A stretch of 62,530 nt of DNA. It comes from Saccharofermentans sp. Lineage in GTDB: Bacteria; Bacillota; Clostridia; Saccharofermentanales; Saccharofermentanaceae. A program made the position numbers and the translations under genes. Positions 7,061 through 13,746 of this stretch are shown here, piece by piece (position 1 is the stretch's first letter; every line of letters begins with the position of its first letter). Location of the stretch: assembly GCA_024403715.1 (NCBI GenBank), contig JAKSRJ010000012.1, positions 1 through 62,530 of the forward strand, in the 5' to 3' direction. The notes under the pieces are model-generated. The model was given only the letters and a program-made list of their open reading frames with translations. It did not search any database and was not told where the DNA came from.

Positions 7061-8614
7061 ATGGTACTTACAGCAGTATTGTTGGTAGTATTCTTCGTAG
7101 TATTTATCGGTGTTGGTATTTACTGCCGTAAAAATTCTACTGACGTTAATGGTTTCGTTTTGGGTGGACGTTCCGTTGGTCCTTGGCTTACAGCTTTTGC
7201 CTTCGGTACATCTTATTTCTCCGCCGTTATTTTCGTAGGTTACGCTGGTCAGTTCGGATGGAGATATGGTTTGTCTTCCACATGGGCTGGTCTTGGTAAT
7301 GCATTTATCGGATCACTTCTCGCATGGAGTATCCTCGGTAGAAGAACAAGAGTTATGACTCAGCGCCTGGATGCTAAGACAATGCCAGATTTCTTCGGTA
7401 AGAGATTTGGTTCCAAGGCAATCAAGGTTATTGCTTCACTTATTGTATTTGTTTTCCTTATTCCTTATACAGCATCCCTCTATAACGGTCTTTCCGCTTT
7501 GTTCGGACTTGTATTCTCCGTTCCTTACTGGGTTGTAATTTTGATTATGGCTGTTCTTACAGGTATCTACGTAATCGTTGGTGGTTATATGGCTACAGCT
7601 GTAAATGACTTCATTCAGGGTGTTATCATGTTGTTTGGTATCGCAGCTGTTATCATTGCTGTACTTCATGACAATGGTGGTCTTCTTGCAGCTACACAAG
7701 CTCTCTCCGCAGTTCCAGCAGAAGGCTGGGAAGGTGGAGCGTTCTCATCCTTCTTAGGACCTGATCCACTCGCTCTTCTCTTCGTAGTGTTGCTCACTTC
7801 CTTAGGTACATGGGGTCTTCCACAGATGGTTGGTAAGTTCTACTCTATCAAGAGTGAGAAGGATATCCACAGAGGTACAATCATCTCTACAGTATTTGCT
7901 ATCGTAGTAGCTGGTGGATGCTACTTCCTCGGTGGTTTTGGCCGTCTCTATGCTGACAAGATTCAGTATGCTGATCCTGAGAAGACAAAGCCTCTCTTCG
8001 ATACAATCATTCCATCAATGCTTTCTACATTGAAGAATCCAATTATTGCTATCGTAATCGTTCTTGTATTGTCAGCTTCTATGTCCACACTTTCTTCTTT
8101 GGTTCTCGCATCATCTTCCACATTGGTTCTTGATGTTATTAAGCCAGTATCCAAGAAAGATATTGATGAGAAGAAGACAGTACTTATCATGCGAGTGTTC
8201 ATCGTATTCTTTATCGCTGTATCTGCTATCATCGCTGTATTTAAGGATGCTAATCCACAGGTAACATTTATCGCTCAGATGATGGGTGTTTCATGGGGTG
8301 CTCTTGCAGGTTCTTTCTTGGCTCCTTACCTTTACAGCTTGTACTGGAAGGGTGTTACTAAGGCATCTGCATATGTTTGCTTCGTATGGGGTTGTGGTAT
8401 CGCTATCGCTCAGCTCATCATCACTCTCGGTGGTGTAGATGTAAGCGGTATGGGTCCAGTTATCGCATATATCTTTAAGTCTTCTATCAACTCTGGTGTT
8501 ATCGCAATGGTTGGTGGTCTTATCATTGTTCCAATCGTTTCTTCCTTTACAAAGAAGCCAGATGCTAAGTTGACTGAAGAACTGTTATCAGACTCAAAGC
8601 TTGCTGAGAACTAA
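7061..8614 (+). CDS. Sodium:solute symporter (SSS family)
   Basis: This is a 517-residue membrane protein with about 13 hydrophobic helices, GRSVGPWLTAFAFGTSYFSA early on and the SSS signature region around FGLPQ/LGTWGLPQMVGKFYSIKS in the middle. It should import an organic solute with sodium. The frame runs up to 6977, but the upstream part overlaps a terminator-like hairpin and AAGGAGCG lies just before ATG 7061. It is the first gene of a three-gene unit (12 and 38 base gaps) with a FAD dehydrogenase and an acyl-CoA-synthetase fusion, suggesting an organic acid as substrate (inference). Codon use (ACA, ATC, TTC, AAG) resembles rpsB and tsf. Confidence 0.88.
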   Translation: MVLTAVLLVVFFVVFIGVGIYCRKNSTDVNGFVLGGRSVGPWLTAFAFGTSYFSAVIFVGYAGQFGWRYGLSSTWAGLGNAFIGSLLAWSILGRRTRVMTQRLDAKTMPDFFGKRFGSKAIKVIASLIVFVFLIPYTASLYNGLSALFGLVFSVPYWVVILIMAVLTGIYVIVGGYMATAVNDFIQGVIMLFGIAAVIIAVLHDNGGLLAATQALSAVPAEGWEGGAFSSFLGPDPLALLFVVLLTSLGTWGLPQMVGKFYSIKSEKDIHRGTIISTVFAIVVAGGCYFLGGFGRLYADKIQYADPEKTKPLFDTIIPSMLSTLKNPIIAIVIVLVLSASMSTLSSLVLASSSTLVLDVIKPVSKKDIDEKKTVLIMRVFIVFFIAVSAIIAVFKDANPQVTFIAQMMGVSWGALAGSFLAPYLYSLYWKGVTKASAYVCFVWGCGIAIAQLIITLGGVDVSGMGPVIAYIFKSSINSGVIAMVGGLIIVPIVSSFTKKPDAKLTEELLSDSKLAEN

Positions 8615-8626
8615 GGGGGAATAAAC

Positions 8627-10006
8627 TTGAGTTCTAAGTATGACGTAATAATTATTGGTGCAGGCCCGGGCGGAATCTTTTCCGCCTATGAGCTTACCAA
8701 GGAATCTCCTAACCTTAAGGTTCTTTTGATGGAGGCTGGAAAGCCTCTTGAGAATCGTAAGTGTCCGATTGATGGTAAGAAGATTAAGTCCTGTATCAAT
8801 TGTCCATCATGTGCCATTATGCGTGGCTTTGGTGGTGCTGGAGCTTTTTCCGATGGTAAGTACAATATCACTAATGATTTTGGTGGTACTTTGTATGAGC
8901 ATATCGGTAAGGAGAAGGCTCTCGAGCTGATGAAGTATGTCGACGAGATTAATCTTAAGAATGGTGGAGAGGGAACAAAGCTCTTTTCTACTGCAGGTTC
9001 ATCCTTCAAGAAGATTTGTCTTGAAAACAAGCTTTTCTTACTCGATGCGTCAGTAAGACATTTAGGTACTGATAAGAATTATGAGGTTCTTGGTAATATC
9101 TATAATCAGCTTAGTGATAAGGTTGATATTAAGTTCAACTGTCAGGCTGACGATGTAGTTATTAACGAGGATGGTTCATATACTGTTACTGCTAACGGCG
9201 AAGAATATACTTCCGATAAGCTTATTATTTCTGTTGGCAGATCTGGCAGTGGATGGATGCAGGATATCTGCAAGAAGCTTGATATCGAGACTTACTCTAA
9301 CAGAGTAGATATCGGTGTAAGAGTAGAGCTTCCAGCAGTCGTATTCTCACATCTTACTTCAGAACTTTACGAGTCCAAGATTGTGTACAGAACTGAGAAG
9401 TTCGAGGACCGTGTTCGTACATTCTGCATGAACCCTTATGGTTATGTAGTTAATGAGAACACAAACGGAATTGTGACAGTTAACGGTCACAGCTTCGATA
9501 ATCCTGAACTTCAGTCTGATAACACAAACTTTGCTTTGCTGGTTGCCAAGCATTTCTCTGAACCATTTAAGGATTCTAATGGTTATGGTGAATCAATCGC
9601 TAGACTGTCTAATATGTTAGGCGGTGGAGTAATTGTTCAGAGATTTGGCGATCTTATGAGGGGAAGAAGATCTAATGATCAGAGAATCGCGGAGTCTACT
9701 GTAAGACCTACTTTGCAGGCAACTCCTGGTGATTTGTCGCTGGTTCTTCCTAAGCGTGTATTAGACGGCATTATCGAGATGATTTATGCGCTCGATAAGA
9801 TTGCCCCTGGTACTGCAAATGACGATACACTCCTTTATGGCGTAGAAGTTAAGTTTTATAACATGGAAGTAGCTATCGACGATAACCTCGAGACAAAGCA
9901 TAAGGGACTTTATATTATCGGTGATGGTTCAGGTGTTACACATTCGCTCTCACATGCATCTGCAAGTGGAGTTTATGTAGCTCGTCACATCGCAGGTAGT
10001 ATTTAA
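8627..10006 (+). CDS. FAD-dependent dehydrogenase (COG2509-like)
   Basis: This is a 459-residue protein starting at TTG 8627 behind AAGGGGGA. The FAD-binding GAGPGG is at residues 11-16, with a second dinucleotide-type motif near IISVGRSGSGW and GDGSGVTHSLSHA near the C-terminus. A cysteine cluster C46, C56, C59, C62 sits in the early part, followed by RGFGGAGAFSDGKY, a hallmark of the COG2509 uncharacterised dehydrogenases. The cysteines could bind a metal or cluster; this is not proven. Its position between a symporter and an acyl-CoA-synthetase fusion suggests it oxidises or reduces the imported acid or its CoA ester. Confidence 0.85.
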   Translation: MSSKYDVIIIGAGPGGIFSAYELTKESPNLKVLLMEAGKPLENRKCPIDGKKIKSCINCPSCAIMRGFGGAGAFSDGKYNITNDFGGTLYEHIGKEKALELMKYVDEINLKNGGEGTKLFSTAGSSFKKICLENKLFLLDASVRHLGTDKNYEVLGNIYNQLSDKVDIKFNCQADDVVINEDGSYTVTANGEEYTSDKLIISVGRSGSGWMQDICKKLDIETYSNRVDIGVRVELPAVVFSHLTSELYESKIVYRTEKFEDRVRTFCMNPYGYVVNENTNGIVTVNGHSFDNPELQSDNTNFALLVAKHFSEPFKDSNGYGESIARLSNMLGGGVIVQRFGDLMRGRRSNDQRIAESTVRPTLQATPGDLSLVLPKRVLDGIIEMIYALDKIAPGTANDDTLLYGVEVKFYNMEVAIDDNLETKHKGLYIIGDGSGVTHSLSHASASGVYVARHIAGSI

Positions 10007-10044
10007 GTAGTTATTAATATTTTTATTATAGGAGAGATAAACAA

Positions 10045-12582
10045 ATGTTAACTTGTTTTTCGACAATCGCATGTCCTGAGTTTTCATGGCAGGACATCTA
10101 CTCTATGGCTAAGGACTTCAACCTCAATGGTATCGAAGTAAGAGGCCTTGGAGAAAACATTTTCTCTGTAAAGGCTGCACCTTTCACAGATAAGGAGCTT
10201 CCTAACACAATCGAGAAGCTCAAAAAGCTCAAGCTTGAGATTCCATGCCTATCTTCTGGCGAGCCAGTAAATGACAGAACTACAAGAGATGAGGCTGTTG
10301 CTGAGATTACAGCTTATATGGAGCTTGCTTCAAAGCTTGGTACACCTTATATCCGTGTTCTTGGTGATCGTAATGCTGCACCAACAACTGAGATTGATGA
10401 TGAGATTGTTATCGAGACAATGAAGATGCTCGTTCCAATGGCAGAAGAGTACAATGTAACACTTCTTTTGGAGACAAACGGTGTATACGCTGACACAAAG
10501 AGACTTTGTAAAGTTATCGATGCTATCGGAAGCCGTAAGGTAGCTGCTTTGTGGGATATGCATCACCCATACAGATTTATGAACGAGTCTCCAGAGCAGA
10601 CAGTTGCTAACCTTGGTGAGTACATTAAGTACACACATATTAAGGATTCCGTAATGAGCGAGGATGGTACAATTACATATAAGCTCATGGGTACAGGTGA
10701 TATGCCTCTTAAGGAGTGCATCGATGCTCTTAAGTCAATTAACTATCTTGGTTACGTATCATTAGAATGGGTAGCAAGATGGGCTAAGGATATGGAGAGC
10801 GCAGGTGTTGTAGTTCCTAACTTTGCTAGTTACATGGAGCCATATAAGACTAAGGCTCAGTATCCAGTTCAGACAGATAACCGTGGTACAGGTTACTATC
10901 CATGGCCTAAGGAGACAATCATCAACGAGACATTCCCTGATGTATTGGACAGAATCTGTGAGCTCTGGCCTAATCAGTATGCTTTCAGATACACAGAGCC
11001 AGATATTGATTATATCCGTACATATGCTGAGTTCCGTGATGATGTAGACACTCTCGCGAGATCTTTCCTCGCTATGGGCTGTAAGAAGGGTGATCATATC
11101 GCTATATGGGCTACTAACGTTCCACAGTGGTATTTGACATTCTGGGCAGCTACTAAGATTGGATGCGTACTCGTAACAGTTAATACAGCTTACAGAATTC
11201 ACGAGATTGAGTATATCCTTCGTCAGTCTGATACACATACTCTTGTAATGATTGATAAGTTTAAGGATATCGACTATAACGAGATTATTAATGAGATCTG
11301 CCCAGAGCTTAAGGATTCAAAGCCAGGTGAGCTTGCTGCAGCAAGACTTCCATTCCTTAAGAACGTTATCGTTTGTAAGGGTGAGGATAAGCCTGGATGT
11401 TATAACTGGGAAGAGGCAATGGCAAAGTCTTCTGAGGTTCCATACTCTGAGGTTGAGAAGATTCGCCGTACAATTGAGAAGGATGATGTATGTAACATGC
11501 AGTACACATCCGGTACAACAGGCTTCCCTAAGGGCGTTATGCTCACACACTACAATGTAGTTAATAATGGTAAGGCTATCGGTGACTGTATGGATCTCTC
11601 CACACACGATAAGATGATGATTCAGGTTCCAATGTTCCACTGCTTCGGTATGGTACTTGCCATGACAGCTTCCGTTACTCACGGTGTAACAATGTCTCCT
11701 ATCTCAGCATTCTCTCCACGTAAGGGTCTTGCTTGTATTAATCAGGAGCAGATTACATGCTTCCACGGCGTTCCTACAATGTTCATCGCTATGCTTGGCC
11801 ACGATAACTTTCCAACAACTGACTTCTCACATATGAGAACAGGTATCATGGCTGGTTCACCTTGTCCTGTTAAGACAATGGAAGAGGTTATCGAAAAGAT
11901 GCACATGCCAGAGATCGTTATTACATATGGTCAGACAGAGGCATCTCCTGCTACAACAATGAGTAAGACAACAGATACTATTGAGCAGAGAGTTAATACT
12001 GTAGGTCCTTCACTCTTTGGTGTTGAGACAAAAATCGTTGACCCTGAGACTGGCGAAGAGCTTCCTGACGGTATTCCTGGAGAGTTCTGTGCTCGTGGTT
12101 ACAACATCATGAAGGGTTACTATAAGATGCCTGAGGCTACAGCAGCTGCTATCGATGAAGACGGATGGCTCCACTCTGGTGACCTCGCCCTCAGAAGACC
12201 AGAAGACGGATACTACAAGATTACAGGTCGTATCAAGGATATGATTATCCGTGGTGGTGAAAACCTCTATCCTAAGGAAATCGAGGACTTCCTCTATACA
12301 CATCCTAAGATTCAGGATGTTCAGGTTATTGGTGTGCCTGATAAGGATTACGGTGAGGAAGTTGATGCATGCATCATTCTTAAGCCAGGTGAAGAGGCTA
12401 CTGCTGAGGAGATTAAAGAATTCTGTCTTGCACATATGGCAAAGCATAAGTGCCCAAGATATGTTGATTTCGTTGATAGTTTCCCAATGAACGCAGCTGG
12501 TAAAATCTTGAAGTACAAGATGAGAGAAGAGGCTGTAACACGTCATTCTCTTGAGAATGCAAGCAAAATTGTAACTGCTTAA
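10045..12582 (+). CDS. Fused xylose-isomerase-like TIM barrel and acyl-CoA synthetase
   Basis: This is an 845-residue two-domain protein. Residues 1-265 form a sugar-phosphate isomerase/epimerase-type barrel (AP-endonuclease family 2) with the expected metal ligands Glu143, Asp171, His174 or 173, His198 and Glu241. Residues 290-840 are a complete AMP-binding ligase: YTSGTTGFPKG at 487-497, YGQTE at 627-631, hinge GRIKD at 727-731 and the C-terminal catalytic lysine at 819. The ligase would activate a carboxylic acid to its CoA ester; the barrel may isomerise, epimerise or dehydrate the same compound. An AGGAGAG ribosome site precedes the ATG. The substrate is unknown. Frame and codon use are uniform across the junction, so this is a true fusion. 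Confidence 0.9.
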   Translation: MLTCFSTIACPEFSWQDIYSMAKDFNLNGIEVRGLGENIFSVKAAPFTDKELPNTIEKLKKLKLEIPCLSSGEPVNDRTTRDEAVAEITAYMELASKLGTPYIRVLGDRNAAPTTEIDDEIVIETMKMLVPMAEEYNVTLLLETNGVYADTKRLCKVIDAIGSRKVAALWDMHHPYRFMNESPEQTVANLGEYIKYTHIKDSVMSEDGTITYKLMGTGDMPLKECIDALKSINYLGYVSLEWVARWAKDMESAGVVVPNFASYMEPYKTKAQYPVQTDNRGTGYYPWPKETIINETFPDVLDRICELWPNQYAFRYTEPDIDYIRTYAEFRDDVDTLARSFLAMGCKKGDHIAIWATNVPQWYLTFWAATKIGCVLVTVNTAYRIHEIEYILRQSDTHTLVMIDKFKDIDYNEIINEICPELKDSKPGELAAARLPFLKNVIVCKGEDKPGCYNWEEAMAKSSEVPYSEVEKIRRTIEKDDVCNMQYTSGTTGFPKGVMLTHYNVVNNGKAIGDCMDLSTHDKMMIQVPMFHCFGMVLAMTASVTHGVTMSPISAFSPRKGLACINQEQITCFHGVPTMFIAMLGHDNFPTTDFSHMRTGIMAGSPCPVKTMEEVIEKMHMPEIVITYGQTEASPATTMSKTTDTIEQRVNTVGPSLFGVETKIVDPETGEELPDGIPGEFCARGYNIMKGYYKMPEATAAAIDEDGWLHSGDLALRRPEDGYYKITGRIKDMIIRGGENLYPKEIEDFLYTHPKIQDVQVIGVPDKDYGEEVDACIILKPGEEATAEEIKEFCLAHMAKHKCPRYVDFVDSFPMNAAGKILKYKMREEAVTRHSLENASKIVTA

Positions 12583-12590
12583 AAAAGTAC

Positions 12591-12619
12591 TTGACTTAGG
12601 TCATAAGTATTTATATACT
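12591..12619 (+). promoter_or_regulatory. Promoter of the tRNA pair
   Basis: TTGACT (12591-12596), a 17-base spacer and TATACT (12614-12619) lie just after the stop of the fusion gene and about 33 bases before the first tRNA. Confidence 0.75.
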
Positions 12620-12651
12620 ATCTAAGCGTTTTGAAGGCGCAGGTGAGGCGT

Positions 12652-12728
12652 GGGCCTTTAGCTCAGTTGGTCAGAGCTCCCGGCTCATAACCGGTTGGTC
12701 CTGGGTTCGAGTCCCTGAAGGCCCACCA
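12652..12728 (+). tRNA. tRNA with CAT anticodon (elongator Met or Ile2)
   Basis: Acceptor GGGCCTT (12652-12658) pairs perfectly with AAGGCCC (12718-12724), followed by ACCA. The anticodon CAT is at 12686-12688 in the loop CTCATAA. It lacks the initiator features, so it is elongator Met or the lysidine-modified Ile tRNA; the sequence alone does not settle which. Two stem positions are unpaired: C12679 against T12695 in the anticodon stem, and a T-T pair in the T stem. Confidence 0.9.
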
Positions 12729-12759
12729 AGCACCGCCTAATGCTTACAATAGTATATAT

Positions 12760-12844
12760 GGGAAGATTCCCGAGCGGCCAAAGGGAACAGACTGTAAATC
12801 TGTCGTCAGTGACTTCGATGGTTCGAATCCATCTCTTCCCACCA
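12760..12844 (+). tRNA. tRNA-Tyr (GTA)
   Basis: This is an 85-base class II tRNA with a long variable arm. Acceptor GGGAAGA pairs with TCTTCCC, anticodon GTA is at 12794-12796 within CTGTAAA, and CCA is encoded. It is co-transcribed with the CAT tRNA 31 bases upstream. Confidence 0.96.
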
Positions 12845-12846
12845 AT

Positions 12847-12878
12847 ATCGGTTCTAGCAATAGAACCGATTTTTTTTT
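12847..12878 (+). terminator. Rho-independent terminator after the tRNA pair
   Basis: ATCGGTTCT (12847-12855) pairs perfectly with AGAACCGAT (12862-12870), a 6-base loop separates them, and eight or more T residues follow. Confidence 0.92.
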
Positions 12879-12924
12879 GAATTATTACAATACTTCCAAA
12901 TGAAAACAAATAAAAGCAAAATGA

Positions 12925-12959
12925 TTGACTTGTAAAAATCGACTTGTTAAAATTCAAGT
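12925..12959 (+). promoter_or_regulatory. deoR-type regulator promoter with overlapping operator-like repeat
   Basis: TTGACT (12925-12930), 17 bases, TAAAAT (12948-12953), then seven bases to ATG 12961 with no ribosome site: the predicted mRNA starts at the start codon. GACTTGT occurs twice (12928 and 12941), and ACTTG (12942-12946) faces CAAGT (12955-12959), a dyad spanning the -10 box where a regulator could repress its own gene. Confidence 0.65.
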
Positions 12960-12960
12960 T

Positions 12961-13746
12961 ATGATTAATTTAGAGAGAAGAAAACAAATACTTGATATCC
13001 TTTCATCTGAGGGATCGATTAATACTAATGACTTGTCTGATAGATTGGGTGTTACTGGTGCTACTATCAGAACTGATTTAAGAGACTTAGAGCGCGAGGG
13101 TGCTGTAGTTAGATTTCATGGAGGTGTAAGACTCCCTGAAAAGCCTCGTGATGAAGTTTCTGAAAACTATATGGTTCGTTCCATTACTAATACAGATTTG
13201 AAGAGGAGAATAGGTAAGAAAGCCGCTTCCTTAGTTGGCAATGGCGATACTATTTTCATGGATGCAAGCTCTACTGCTTACCATATGATTCCTTTTCTTG
13301 CTAATACTGTTGATGTTACTGTAATTACTAATGGTATAAATACAGCTATTGAGCTTCAGCGATATAATAATTTTAAGTCAATCATTTTAATAGGTGGAAT
13401 GCTTCGTCCTCACTCAGGTACTATTGAAGGTCTTATGAGTAAGGAAATGATTAAGAGATTGTCTGCTGAGTATTATTTTGTTTCTGGCAATGGTTTTTCT
13501 GCTGACAGCGGTCTTTCTGGTAATAATTTCTATGAGCTTGAATTGAAGAAAAATTGTGGTGAGCAAAGTCGTAATATTGTAGCCCTTGTTGATTCTACAA
13601 AAATAGGGGATGATTCTTCTTCAGTATTTATCACTCCTAATAGAATTAATTATTTAATTACTGACGATAATATTACTTCAGAGACAGCTGACTATATTAG
13701 ATCTAAGGGCATCAATCTTTTGATTGCTGGGGAGGATCGTAAGTGA
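12961..13746 (+). CDS. DeoR-family transcriptional regulator
   Basis: This is a 261-residue regulator. The N-terminal winged helix-turn-helix (about residues 4-58) starts with the typical LERRKQILDILSSEG and contains GVTGATIRTDLRDLEREG. The C-terminal DeoRC sensor (about 75-230) has FMDASSTAYHM and ITNG segments, a fold that usually binds a sugar phosphate. ATG 12961 gives the family-standard start and coincides with the predicted transcription start, so the longer frame from 12925 is rejected. Its TGA overlaps the GTG of the next gene (GTGA), so it is likely coupled to and may regulate that gene; the dyad over its promoter suggests autoregulation. Confidence 0.9.
   Translation: MINLERRKQILDILSSEGSINTNDLSDRLGVTGATIRTDLRDLEREGAVVRFHGGVRLPEKPRDEVSENYMVRSITNTDLKRRIGKKAASLVGNGDTIFMDASSTAYHMIPFLANTVDVTVITNGINTAIELQRYNNFKSIILIGGMLRPHSGTIEGLMSKEMIKRLSAEYYFVSGNGFSADSGLSGNNFYELELKKNCGEQSRNIVALVDSTKIGDDSSSVFITPNRINYLITDDNITSETADYIRSKGINLLIAGEDRK

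Noticed and set aside
10330..12546. Several reverse-strand frames of 100-178 residues within the fusion gene
   Set aside because: They are shadows of the strongly biased codons of the forward gene, without ribosome sites or recognisable domains.
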